Of a DNA stretch of 64,000 nt, positions 27,880 through 36,000 are shown piece after piece (positions within the stretch are counted from its first letter, which is position 1; every line of letters starts with the position of its first letter). The notes under the pieces are model-generated. The model did no database searches and had not been told where the DNA came from. It saw only the letters and a list, made by a program, of their open reading frames with translations. The DNA comes from CBDAKK01 sp965196605. Its GTDB lineage: Bacteria > Spirochaetota > Spirochaetia > WTKD01 > G963693115. The DNA is taken from assembly GCA_965196605.1 (NCBI GenBank), contig CBDAKK010000008.1:620001-684000 (forward strand), written 5' to 3'. The translations under genes were made by a program, and so were the position numbers.

Positions 27880-29502
27880 ATGAAAAAAGTATTTGGTGTG
27901 TTGCAGCAGATTGGGAAAGCCTTTATGTTGCCTATTGCGGTTTTACCCATTGCCGGTGTCCTGCTTGGAATTGGAGGGGCTTTTACAAACCCTACGCTTA
28001 TTGAAACCTATGGCTTGACCTTTTTAGAGTCGGGTACTTTTGCAAATAAGGTGCTGATTGTTTTTTTTCGCGCTGGGCTTTTGGTGTTTGCAAACCTGCC
28101 GCTTTTGTTTGCCGTTGGTGTTGCCATAGGGCTTGCGCGCAAAAATAAAGAGACCGCGGCGCTCGCGTCGGTTTTGGGCTTTTTGCTTTTGCACACCATT
28201 GTGGGTGTGGTGTTGCAGTTTCAAGGCTTTACTCCAGAGAGCACCACGCTTGATGCGCTTATTCAAGCGGGCTACAGCAGAGCAGACGCTACAGGACTTG
28301 CGGCAATGTACACAAAGGAACTCGGTATTTTCACGCTACAGTTGGGCGTCTTCGGCGGCATTATTGTAGGCATGCTTTCGGCGTTTATTACCAACAGGTT
28401 TTCCACGCAAAAGCTCCCCGAATATTTGGCATTTTTTAGTGGCACGCGCTTTGTCCCGCTTGTTACCATGGCGCTCTTTATGCCCTTGGGTGCACTGCTC
28501 CCCTTTGTGTGGCCTTTTGTTTTTAAGGGCATTGTAACAGCTGGTACGTGGTTTTCTGCCATGGGGTATATTGGCACATTTTTCTACGGCAGCTTTATGC
28601 GCATGCTCAACATTTTTGGTTTGCACCACGCCATTTACCCCCTGTTTTGGTACACGGAGCTGGGTGGCACTTTGGAGGTTGCGGGTGAAATGATTTCCGG
28701 AGGGCAGAGAATATTTTTTGCACAACTTGCGGATCCCAGCGTGCAGCATTTTAGTGCAGAGGCAACGCGAACCATGACGGGCGGGTTTTTGCCCATGATG
28801 TTTGGCTTACCCGCGGCGGCGATTGCCATGTACAAGGTGGCGGACCTAGGGCAAAAGCCGCTTGTCAAAGGCATACTGCTTTCCGCGGCGCTCACGTCTT
28901 TTTTAACGGGCATAACCGAGCCCATTGAGTTTACATTTTTGTTTGTTGCGCCGCCGCTCTACCTCATTCACGCCGTGCTTGAGGGGCTTTCATACATGCT
29001 TATGCACATGCTCAATGTTGCAGTTGGAATAACCTTTTCACGGGGCATCATTGACTTTACATTTTTTGCGCTGCTCCAAGGCATGGCTAAAACCTCGTAT
29101 CATTGGATACTCATTCTAGGCCCCGTGTATGCTGTGGCCTACTACTACATTTTTAAGTTTTCCATTCTCACCTTTAATTACGCGACGCCCGGGCGGCTTG
29201 GCGCAGAGGCGCGGCTTTATAGGCGCGTTGATTATGACGCAAAGCGCAGTGGTGCTGAAACGCACGGCTTGGTTGAAAAAATTGTTGAGGCGCTGGGGGG
29301 CGCGGCTAACATTAGCGCTATTGATGCATGCATAACGCGCTTGCGGGTTACTGTTGAAAATACCGAGCTTGTTGTGGATGATGAGGCGTGGAAAGGCTTG
29401 GGCGCGCAAGGTGTTATTAAAAGTGGAAACGGCATTCAAATAATTTACGGCACCAAGGCTGAAGAGTACAAAAATGCGATACGAGAAAGATACAAACTTT
29501 AG
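27880..29502 (+). CDS. PTS EIICB, glucose/amino-sugar family
   Basis: A 540-residue phosphotransferase permease that imports and phosphorylates a sugar. The EIIC domain (~1-420) has about ten helices and the GITEPIEFTFLFVAPP motif. EIIB (~455-540) has the phospho-cysteine in ISAIDACITRLRV. There is no EIIA domain, so a separate EIIA must donate phosphate. GAGGTG lies before the ATG. nanE follows 12 bp downstream, so the likely substrate is an N-acetylated amino sugar such as ManNAc or a sialic-acid breakdown product (inference from context, since the family also includes GlcNAc, glucose and maltose permeases). Confidence 0.88.
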   Translation: MKKVFGVLQQIGKAFMLPIAVLPIAGVLLGIGGAFTNPTLIETYGLTFLESGTFANKVLIVFFRAGLLVFANLPLLFAVGVAIGLARKNKETAALASVLGFLLLHTIVGVVLQFQGFTPESTTLDALIQAGYSRADATGLAAMYTKELGIFTLQLGVFGGIIVGMLSAFITNRFSTQKLPEYLAFFSGTRFVPLVTMALFMPLGALLPFVWPFVFKGIVTAGTWFSAMGYIGTFFYGSFMRMLNIFGLHHAIYPLFWYTELGGTLEVAGEMISGGQRIFFAQLADPSVQHFSAEATRTMTGGFLPMMFGLPAAAIAMYKVADLGQKPLVKGILLSAALTSFLTGITEPIEFTFLFVAPPLYLIHAVLEGLSYMLMHMLNVAVGITFSRGIIDFTFFALLQGMAKTSYHWILILGPVYAVAYYYIFKFSILTFNYATPGRLGAEARLYRRVDYDAKRSGAETHGLVEKIVEALGGAANISAIDACITRLRVTVENTELVVDDEAWKGLGAQGVIKSGNGIQIIYGTKAEEYKNAIRERYKL

Positions 29503-29514
29503 GAGTGAAAGCTT

Positions 29515-30213
29515 ATGAAAAAAATTGCAGATGTATTGCCCCGTGGGTTGGTAGTCTCATGTCAAGCCCTTGAGGATGAGCCGCTTCACAGCGACTTTAT
29601 TATGAGCAAGCTCGCTTTAGCAGCTGAGGCGGGCGGTGCCGTTGGCATACGCGCTAATTCTCACAAAGACATTCTTGCCATAAAAAAGGAAGTCTCGCTG
29701 CCTGTTATTGGCATTGTGAAAAGAGAGTACGCACACTCGGAAGTCTTTATAACGCCGACTTTGCGAGAAGTTGCAGAGGTGCATGAAGCGGGCGCTGACA
29801 TTGTGGCATTTGATGCAACCCTGCGCGCACGTCCTGATGGCCACACGCTTGGTGAATTTGTGCAGGAGGTAAAAGCAGCCTACCCGCAGCTTTTGCTTAT
29901 GGCGGATGTGTCTACCTACGAGGAGGGGCTTGCTGCTGCCGCGCTGGAAGTGGACGTGGTTGCAACAACCCTGTGTGGCTACACGCCCCAAACGCGTGGG
30001 CAGAACCTGCCTGCGCTTGACGTGCTTGAAAAACTTGTGCGGGGTCTTAGCTTGCCTGTCATTGCCGAAGGTGGCATATGGACTACTGAAGACTTGAACG
30101 CGGCATTTGAGCGCGGTGCCTACGCCTGCGTCATGGGTACGGCAATAACTCGTGTGCGTGAAATTACGCGCAGGCTTGTGAGCAGCATAGACGTAGACAT
30201 AGCGCGCGCATAA
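29515..30213 (+). CDS. nanE: N-acetylmannosamine-6-phosphate 2-epimerase
   Basis: A 232-residue TIM-barrel enzyme that converts ManNAc-6-P to GlcNAc-6-P in sialic-acid catabolism. Family blocks: GGAVGIRANSHKDI, PVIGIVKREY, ADIVAFDATLRARPDG, TTLCGYTPQTRG and VIAEGGIWTTEDL. The start has AGGAGTG six to eight bases upstream and lies 12 bp after the PTS gene, so the two are one operon. The product would feed into GlcNAc-6-P deacetylation and glycolysis. Confidence 0.94.
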   Translation: MKKIADVLPRGLVVSCQALEDEPLHSDFIMSKLALAAEAGGAVGIRANSHKDILAIKKEVSLPVIGIVKREYAHSEVFITPTLREVAEVHEAGADIVAFDATLRARPDGHTLGEFVQEVKAAYPQLLLMADVSTYEEGLAAAALEVDVVATTLCGYTPQTRGQNLPALDVLEKLVRGLSLPVIAEGGIWTTEDLNAAFERGAYACVMGTAITRVREITRRLVSSIDVDIARA

Positions 30214-30376
30214 GGTACGTTTTCACCCCGCCGTGGGCTTACGCGCGCGGTGGGTGCAATAACACATTTCTGCGTTTACATTAACATACATTTAATAAAA
30301 ACACCTCAATAAATACGATATAATTATGTTGTAAGGTTTTTGTACTGGTTTTGTATTACCACCTGTGGAGGTAGCT

Positions 30377-31603
30377 ATGAAGATGCATGTATCATTATTC
30401 TGTATTTGCTGTACGCTCCTTGTTTTATTTTTTGCGTGTGAGGAAGGTAGCACAGCACATAAAACACCACGGGCAGAGACCGCGCTTTTTGCCTACATGC
30501 TTGCTGACAACGATCTTGAACTTTTCGCATTACGCGATGTAAACGAAATGGAGCGCGGGCGTAGCGAAGTAAAAGCCAAAAAAGCCTCCAAGCCTTCTTT
30601 GTACTTTGCAGCCTACATCGACAAGAAAAACTCTGTGCCGCAGCACGGTGTGGCGCTTGAAATACAAGCTGATGTGCATGAGACAATACCCAGCCCCATA
30701 GTGCGCGCCTACCCCGAGAACAACTCTGCAGATGTGGAGGTTTTCAGTTCAGTTATTGCCTACCTCATGCGGCGCTACCCCGCGCGCAACTCCATGCTCA
30801 TGGTGTGGTCGCACGGCACGGGCTGGGTGAGTGAGGGCTACACTCCCACAAGCGCGCAGAAGCGTACAAACACAAAGTCCTTTGGTCGAGACGACTCATC
30901 GCAGCGTGCTGAAATGTCCATAGCCAAGTTGGCAGAGGCATTACGAAACCTGCCTCGGCGCTTGTCTGTGCTTGCCTTTGATGCGTGTTACATGGGGGAT
31001 GTCGAAGTAGCGTATGAACTACAAGATGTCGCCGATTACATTGTGTTTTCTCAAGCCGAAATACAACACGATGGATTCCCCTACGATACGATGGTGCCAT
31101 TGCTCAGTAACAATGAAACAGACGTGGAAGGGCGACTTGTGGCAAGCGCCAAGGCCTACTACGAGTACTACAACAACTTGAGCGCGGATGCACGAAAGAC
31201 GGCGACACTTTCAATTATAAAAACTGCGCAGCTCCCCGCCCTAGCGCGTGCGGTAAAAACCTACATAGCAAAACACGGCATAAAAGCCTTGGAGCAGGCC
31301 GAGAAGTCAGCGCAAAAGTTGTCTATTGATAGTAGGCTTCAAGCCCTGCGCTCAGACATGCGTGACTTGTTTACGCGTGTAGCGCAATCACCTGAAGCAC
31401 AAGGGGTGGTGCGCGCGCTTAAAAACGCAGTGCTTGCCTCGTACAACACAGACAAACTTTTTGACACGCTGGCGCTTGCAGACGTGCACGGCATGAGCAT
31501 GTACGTACCCGAGGCCGTGCATGGAAAAGAGGCAGCGCTACGTAAGCATTACAAAACATTGCGCTGGGCAAAGGACACGGGGTTAGGTGATGCATGGAAG
31601 TAG
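30377..31603 (+). CDS. Clostripain-family (C11) cysteine peptidase lipoprotein
   Basis: A 408-residue secreted lipoprotein with a caspase-like C11 protease fold. The signal peptide ends in the lipobox LFFAC (lipidated Cys21). The catalytic dyad is visible as His146 in MLMVWSHGTGW and Cys204 in VLAFDACYMGDVEVAYEL. These enzymes cut after basic residues, often after self-processing. GGAGG lies five bases before ATG 30377. A TATAAT is present at 30319. It is the first of a run of exported proteins that reaches 36 kb, separated from the others by a repeat island. The role could be degradation of host or neighbour proteins, or maturation of surface proteins. Confidence 0.88.
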   Translation: MKMHVSLFCICCTLLVLFFACEEGSTAHKTPRAETALFAYMLADNDLELFALRDVNEMERGRSEVKAKKASKPSLYFAAYIDKKNSVPQHGVALEIQADVHETIPSPIVRAYPENNSADVEVFSSVIAYLMRRYPARNSMLMVWSHGTGWVSEGYTPTSAQKRTNTKSFGRDDSSQRAEMSIAKLAEALRNLPRRLSVLAFDACYMGDVEVAYELQDVADYIVFSQAEIQHDGFPYDTMVPLLSNNETDVEGRLVASAKAYYEYYNNLSADARKTATLSIIKTAQLPALARAVKTYIAKHGIKALEQAEKSAQKLSIDSRLQALRSDMRDLFTRVAQSPEAQGVVRALKNAVLASYNTDKLFDTLALADVHGMSMYVPEAVHGKEAALRKHYKTLRWAKDTGLGDAWK

Positions 31604-31605
31604 CA

Positions 31606-32071
31606 TTGTGGGGGACTACCCCCACACCCCCGTGTGGTATGACGCTGCTATGCGCTACGCGCGTGAGGGTTGTGTGTCGTGTATATTTTGCTTGGGCAGT
31701 ATTACGAGAACGCCTTGTGTGGCTAAGGCGCTAGCGCGATATGTCAGTCTTCGGATAGCTGTACTTTCTTTCTTTTCTTTTTGCGTCCTCACAGCCGTGC
31801 CATGGATGGCACGCATTGGCTGACAGGGATGTTAAAAGAAAAGAAAAAGAACGGCCGTCCGAGGCATCATCATATCGCGTCTTACGCCGTGGCAACCGAA
31901 AGCATCAGCTTTAGCCCACTGCAAGTGATACCGCATTCCACGTCATGGCAGCACAAGACGTTCACAGAAACAGCGTCAGCTATGGCACAGAAAGACGCGC
32001 GTAGCGCACATACCGCGTCATACTTTCGTGGGGGTGTGGGGGCGTGTCCCCACAAAGGCAAAGCGCCACTA
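31606..32071. repeat. Composite intergenic repeat island
   Basis: The island is bounded by inverted copies of the same end. On the left lies GTGGGGG-ACTA-CCCCCACACCCCC followed by GTGTGGTATGACGC (31608-31651). On the right lies GCGTCATAC followed by GTGGGGGTGTGGGGGCG and TCCCCACAAAG (32018-32065). Between them are the CTTTCTTTCTTTTC / GAAAAGAAAAAGAACG arms flanking GCCATGCCATGG-type palindromes, and the CCGTCCGAGGCATCATC module. No protein gene is supported here. Confidence 0.75.
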
Positions 32072-32126
32072 CGCGGGCGGTGGGTGGGTCTGCTGCAATG
32101 GAGAATTAAGGAGGTGGCGAGTAAAT

Positions 32127-32462
32127 ATGAGTATGAAGGCAAATAAGTTTGTATTTCAGGTGTATTTTGCATGTGTGGTGTGTGTAAGCCTGTTGGTGCT
32201 CTATGGGTGTGGGGTGCAAGAGGTTGCGGTTGTGGTGCGTAATGAGTACTTTGAAAGCGTGCATAAGGTGGCGGTGGGTGTGGTGAGTTTTGGCACGCTT
32301 GCGCGAAATGTAGAGAGTGAGCCAAAAATGCTGCCAAGTGGTAGTTGGTACTTGCGCGCAGTTACCGACATTGGGCTGCGTTTACGGGCGCGCATTAGGG
32401 TAGAGGAGCGTACACAGGTGCGCATAACCATAACAAATACAGGAGGTGTGCGGATCGAATAA
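32127..32462 (+). CDS. Small putative lipoprotein, unknown function
   Basis: 111 residues. MSMKANKFVFQ is followed by a hydrophobic helix ending in LLVLYGC, a spirochaetal lipobox. The mature ~80 residues look like a small beta-sandwich, with alternating hydrophobics such as EVAVVVRNEYF and RVEERTQVRITITNTG. I recognise no family. AAGGAGGT lies 11 bases before ATG 32127. The frame is open further upstream but only through the repeat island. Twenty-six bases separate it from the next lipoprotein-like gene, so they may share a transcript. Confidence 0.7.
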   Translation: MSMKANKFVFQVYFACVVCVSLLVLYGCGVQEVAVVVRNEYFESVHKVAVGVVSFGTLARNVESEPKMLPSGSWYLRAVTDIGLRLRARIRVEERTQVRITITNTGGVRIE

Positions 32463-32488
32463 ATACAAACATGTTTTTTCGGAGGTAT

Positions 32489-32974
32489 ATGTGGAATACA
32501 TGGAAATTATTGAATATGTTAATGAGATTAATAATGAGACAGAATCGACCATTTTGTATGTATTGTAAAAAAGTCATGCTAGCTGTAGTTGTAGCATGTG
32601 CTTTTGTGTTTGCCGTAACCTCATGCAACCCCGGCATAGCGGAGGTGCAAGACGCACAGTTACAGTTGCAAGAGGGCGCGGGCTTGCAGACGCGCTACGC
32701 GCTACCCCTTGCGGGTGAGCGTGAGCTGCTGGGCTTAACGAAAAACGGGGATGGTACGCTGGACTACCGCATAGCGCGCAAGACGGCCATTATTGAGTTT
32801 GAGACGGGCTACCGTGCGAGCCTCGACTGGCCAAAGGGCGTGAGGCTCTCAGAGCGCTCCGTGGTAGTCTACAATGCGGACTCGAAGCCCGAGATATATG
32901 AGTTTTTCGTGTTGCAAGAAGGGCGCCCTATTGGTACGGTGAGTGCGTATGCGCACACACCTACCCGGAGATAA
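32489..32974 (+). CDS. N-terminal half of a frameshifted secreted cysteine peptidase (lipoprotein)
   Basis: About 160 residues. A hydrophobic signal ending FAVTSC provides the lipobox. The start is uncertain: ATG 32489 is three bases after GGAGG, while ATG 32471 and ATG 32558 are alternatives, and the last gives the most normal signal length. The mature part (GLTKNGDGTLDYRIARK, YEFFVLQEGRPIGTVSAYAH) reads like a propeptide domain of a secreted protease. The frame ends at TAA 32972, but the next frame, read from just upstream, continues as TYPEIIRNVLPFVRDYNPYT. One extra CA in the ACACAC run near 32952-32958 explains the break, so this and the following frame are one disrupted or phase-variable gene. 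Confidence 0.65.
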   Translation: MWNTWKLLNMLMRLIMRQNRPFCMYCKKVMLAVVVACAFVFAVTSCNPGIAEVQDAQLQLQEGAGLQTRYALPLAGERELLGLTKNGDGTLDYRIARKTAIIEFETGYRASLDWPKGVRLSERSVVVYNADSKPEIYEFFVLQEGRPIGTVSAYAHTPTRR

Positions 32975-32982
32975 TACGCAAT

Positions 32983-34101
32983 GTGCTGCCCTTTGTGCGG
33001 GACTACAATCCCTACACCACCAAGTACGCGGGCTACAAGCAGGTGGCAGACTACTACCCCTTGAGCGTGTACGTGGGCGTGGTGAGCAAGAGTGGTAGTG
33101 AAGTGCGCAATGTCATAGACCCAAGCACGGGTAAACGCAAAGCGCCCCCGCGCGTGCCTAAACCTTCTGTAGAGCATAAGGAAATACAAGACGCAAAGGC
33201 AGTTGCAAAAATCTACTGGAAGATAGTGCTGGAGCATGCGGACGAAATACTGAAGATGACCGATGAAGAGCTCTACGCCAAGTTGGAGACGAAGGGGTAT
33301 GAGTATAAGTATAAAGACCATACGTATATGCCGAAAAAGTTCGAATGGTTTGGGCATGCTTATAGAGAACCACTGGCTAGGACACGGTGGAATGGTTGGT
33401 GTGTGCCCAGTGCATTAGCAGGTTTGATTTGGGTAGTAAATGACCAATGGTATAAGGGATATTTGCCAAGAGTTGATGAGAGTAGCTTTCTTACAAAAAA
33501 CTATCGTGAAAAAAATGGAAACACTGGATATTATGATTTTAATTGGAGTAATGATACGAAAAAAGATCGTATTAAAGCACGAAGTGCTATAGCTGATAAT
33601 GGGCTTTATTATGATCTTGTGAAATCATTTAATCTAAAAAGTGACTGGGATGGTGCCGTAAATATTCATACGGGAGCTATAGGAGTCGTAAAGGTTACTA
33701 ATAATAAGATTGGCTATGTTGCATTGGGACCTGATGGACTTAACATGCACAACCACATCAAAAACCGTAAAGGGCCTGTAATAGATGGTATTCGTACATC
33801 TAAAAAAGGTGGACATGCTAGATTACTTGTTGGTACGAAGTATTACTGGTATGAGCATTGGAACTGGTGGTACACTTACTATTGGTATATAAAGCGCTGG
33901 TATTTAAAATGGGGTTGGCTGTGGACTGCCGAATGGGCGCAGGGTAGCAACTACTGGGAGACTTCCGTACTCTCAGGTGAATGGGGTACCAAGTTTCTCG
34001 TCTGGGATAATGGAAGTGATACTAAACCGTATGGATATGTTCCTTACTGGGAAAACAGTACAGCGGTTTCTCGTACAGATGCAATTGGTTTTACATATTG
34101 A
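32983..34101 (+). CDS. Papain-like cysteine peptidase domain, C-terminal part of frameshifted gene
   Basis: About 372 residues in the frame shifted from the preceding segment. A start at GTG 32983 is nominal, and the true protein probably begins in the previous frame. The layout suggests a papain-fold (C39/C10-like) peptidase: Cys in TRWNGWCVPSALAGL, His in KKGGHARLLVGTKYY, and an Asn/Asp in TKFLVWDNGSD. The last could be the third catalytic residue. The segment between and after Cys and His is full of Trp and Tyr (HWNWWYTYYWYIKRWYLKWGW). From about 33350 on, the DNA turns AT-rich compared with the GC-richer 5' part, pointing to an acquired domain. The final ~65 residues recur in a separate small frame at 34941. 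The family assignment is my inference from motifs only. Confidence 0.65.
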   Translation: MLPFVRDYNPYTTKYAGYKQVADYYPLSVYVGVVSKSGSEVRNVIDPSTGKRKAPPRVPKPSVEHKEIQDAKAVAKIYWKIVLEHADEILKMTDEELYAKLETKGYEYKYKDHTYMPKKFEWFGHAYREPLARTRWNGWCVPSALAGLIWVVNDQWYKGYLPRVDESSFLTKNYREKNGNTGYYDFNWSNDTKKDRIKARSAIADNGLYYDLVKSFNLKSDWDGAVNIHTGAIGVVKVTNNKIGYVALGPDGLNMHNHIKNRKGPVIDGIRTSKKGGHARLLVGTKYYWYEHWNWWYTYYWYIKRWYLKWGWLWTAEWAQGSNYWETSVLSGEWGTKFLVWDNGSDTKPYGYVPYWENSTAVSRTDAIGFTY

Positions 34102-34172
34102 TTATGTTTTGACAAATCTCATGGTGAGTTATTCAAACACTGTGAGAGTTCACTTAAGCTATGGAGAACACT

Positions 34173-34931
34173 ATGAATAAGTTAATAATTAGTATATATA
34201 TAAGTTTGTCTTTAATTGTATTTTTACAAGATTGTGATTATGGGTTATCTGGACAGAAAGAATCATCTACTAAGACATTGACCACATTTATTTTACAAGG
34301 CAGTATCGTAGATGGTAAAATAGTTATTAATCAAGAGGAAATATTTGCAAAAGATAATAAAAATGGTTTTGTTATAGAACAGATTGTTAAGTTTTTAGAC
34401 TCATATAAGAAAGAAGATATTTACATAGGAAAAGTAAGTAATCGGTTTCGTGGTGCTAAGTCATCAAATTATTATTTTCCAAAACTTCATAAGATATTAA
34501 TCTCGAAGGATTTTCAGGGAACTATGTATATATTCACCAGTTTTTCATCTTATCATGATGCTGGTAGTTATACGAAGCGTGGGAATTTTTGGCGTGATTC
34601 AATATATGGTACGGCACTTGCAGACGCGCTAAAAAACACCCACAGCATAACCCACATGAGCAAAAATAAGGACTACCCCGTGGGAGCACAAAAACCTATA
34701 GTAGTTAACGGTGGCGCAAACCCCGATAGCGTGCGCGCGCTCATGCAAGCCGCAAAAGACGCAAAAGTGAAAGACCCGCGCTTGTTGGTGATAAAACGCG
34801 GGGCGGGAGACACGCAAGTTACAATAACCGCCTTTGGGAAAGAGGAGAAAATAGATGCGGGCAAAACCTATGAGTGGAAGTTTGGTGAAGAGCATATCAA
34901 AGAACTACGCAAGTTTGTCGTGAAAAGGTAG
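34173..34931 (+). CDS. Lipoprotein following the cysteine peptidase, paralogue 1
   Basis: 252 residues. The N-terminal helix ends LIVFLQDC, an atypical lipobox with Asp before Cys. ATG 34173 has GGAG six bases upstream. The first ~125 residues are AT-rich and variable. From GSYTKRGNFWRDS to the end (~120 residues, GC-richer) it nearly matches the second lipoprotein, including THSITHMSKNKDYPVGAQKP, PDSVRALMQAAK and FGKEEKIDAGKTYEWKFGEE. Family unknown to me. Position right after a secreted protease suggests a partner, chaperone or inhibitor, by analogy with protease-inhibitor gene pairs. Confidence 0.72.
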   Translation: MNKLIISIYISLSLIVFLQDCDYGLSGQKESSTKTLTTFILQGSIVDGKIVINQEEIFAKDNKNGFVIEQIVKFLDSYKKEDIYIGKVSNRFRGAKSSNYYFPKLHKILISKDFQGTMYIFTSFSSYHDAGSYTKRGNFWRDSIYGTALADALKNTHSITHMSKNKDYPVGAQKPIVVNGGANPDSVRALMQAAKDAKVKDPRLLVIKRGAGDTQVTITAFGKEEKIDAGKTYEWKFGEEHIKELRKFVVKR

Positions 34932-34940
34932 GGGGTGTGT

Positions 34941-35168
34941 ATGACAAAACGCTGGTACTTAAAATGGGGCTGGCTGTGGACTGCAGAATGGGCGCAGGGT
35001 AGTCATTATTGGGAGACTTCTGTGCTCTCGGGAGAATGGGGTACCAAGTTTCTCGTCTGGGATAATGGAAGCGATACTGGTTCACACGGGTATGTTCCTT
35101 ATTGGGAAAATAATACTGCCACTGCAAGTGTTCGTAAATGGAATGGTATTTGGGGATTGACGTATTAA
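34941..35168 (+). CDS. Orphan duplicate of the peptidase C-terminus
   Basis: 75 residues starting MTKRWYLKWGWLWTAEWAQG, matching the last ~65 residues of the peptidase frame almost exactly up to NGSD, then diverging slightly (GSHGYVPYWENNTATA). It holds the candidate third catalytic residue but neither the Cys nor the His motif. It begins 9 bp after the lipoprotein stop, and AGGGGG lies about five bases before ATG 34941, so it could be translated alone. It may instead be a silent cassette or a leftover of duplication of peptidase tail plus lipoprotein. Confidence 0.6.
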   Translation: MTKRWYLKWGWLWTAEWAQGSHYWETSVLSGEWGTKFLVWDNGSDTGSHGYVPYWENNTATASVRKWNGIWGLTY

Positions 35169-35180
35169 TATCATTGATAT

Positions 35181-35212
35181 CTTTAGAGCTATGAAAATTC
35201 ATAGCTCTAAAG
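35181..35212. other. Perfect 15-bp hairpin before second lipoprotein gene
   Basis: CTTTAGAGCTATGAA, a 2-base spacer, then TTCATAGCTCTAAAG. There is no T tract. The AAGGAG ribosome site of the next gene starts 8 bp after it. Candidate attenuator, RNA-stability element or recombination site. Not present before the first lipoprotein. Confidence 0.7.
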
Positions 35213-35235
35213 ATTGCATTAAGGAGATTGTTACC

Positions 35236-35997
35236 ATGTTAAAAAAATCTTTAATTTTACTATTGATAATTTTTTCAGTATTCATATATGGTTGTGATGA
35301 TGATCGTGTGGGGCAAGCAGAGCCTAGCATAAATATATCGAATACACTTATTTTACAAGGACATATAAAAAAAGGAGATATAGGCATAAACAAAAAAAAT
35401 GTCTTTATCAAAGATACAACAAATGGCTTTAATATAAAACAGATTGTTAGTTTTTTAGACTCATACAAGATAGATGATATCTACGGAGGAAAAACAATAA
35501 ATTATATTACAGGTGCACGTTTTTCAAATTATGACTATTTGCCAAAGCTACTTGAACCATATGAAATAACAATAGGTAATGATTTTGAAGGCACCGTACA
35601 TGTTTTTATTACCTTCACATCTCGGTATAACGCTGGTAGTTATACGAAGCGTGGGAATTTTTGGCGTGATTCAACATATGGTACGGCACTGGCAGAAGCG
35701 CTAAAAAACACCCACAGCATAACCCACATGAGCAAAAATAAGGACTACCCCGTGGGAGCACAAAAACCTATAGTAGTTAGCGTTGGCGCAAACCCCGATA
35801 GCGTGCGCGCGCTCATGCAAGCGGCAAAGGCTACCAAAGACCCGCGCCTGTTGGTGATAGGGCGCACAAGCAGCACGGGCAAGGTGACAATAACCGCCTT
35901 TGGCAAAGAAGAGAAGATAGATGCGGGCAAGACTTATGAGTGGAAGTTTGGCGAAGAGCAAATCAAAGCATTACGCAAGTTTGTCGTGAGGCGCTAG
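35236..35997 (+). CDS. Lipoprotein, paralogue 2 of the 34173 gene
   Basis: 253 residues. MLKKSLILLLIIFSVFIYGC is a clear signal with lipobox, and the mature protein begins with four acidic or polar residues, common in surface-sorted spirochaete lipoproteins. AAGGAG lies nine bases before ATG 35236. The N-terminal part shares only a framework with paralogue 1 (TLILQG, NGFNIKQIVSFLDSYK, YNAGSYTKRGNFW). The C-terminal ~120 residues are nearly identical, differing mainly at RTSSTGKVTITAFG. The pattern of divergent AT-rich front and conserved GC-rich back suggests exchange or selection on the front half. A repeat island follows. Confidence 0.75.
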   Translation: MLKKSLILLLIIFSVFIYGCDDDRVGQAEPSINISNTLILQGHIKKGDIGINKKNVFIKDTTNGFNIKQIVSFLDSYKIDDIYGGKTINYITGARFSNYDYLPKLLEPYEITIGNDFEGTVHVFITFTSRYNAGSYTKRGNFWRDSTYGTALAEALKNTHSITHMSKNKDYPVGAQKPIVVSVGANPDSVRALMQAAKATKDPRLLVIGRTSSTGKVTITAFGKEEKIDAGKTYEWKFGEEQIKALRKFVVRR

Positions 35998-36000
35998 GGG

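Noticed and set aside
31587..32146. Open frames of 78-121 residues in the 31.6-kb island
   Set aside because: Similar peptide pieces appear from every island copy, so they are translations of repeats, not genes.
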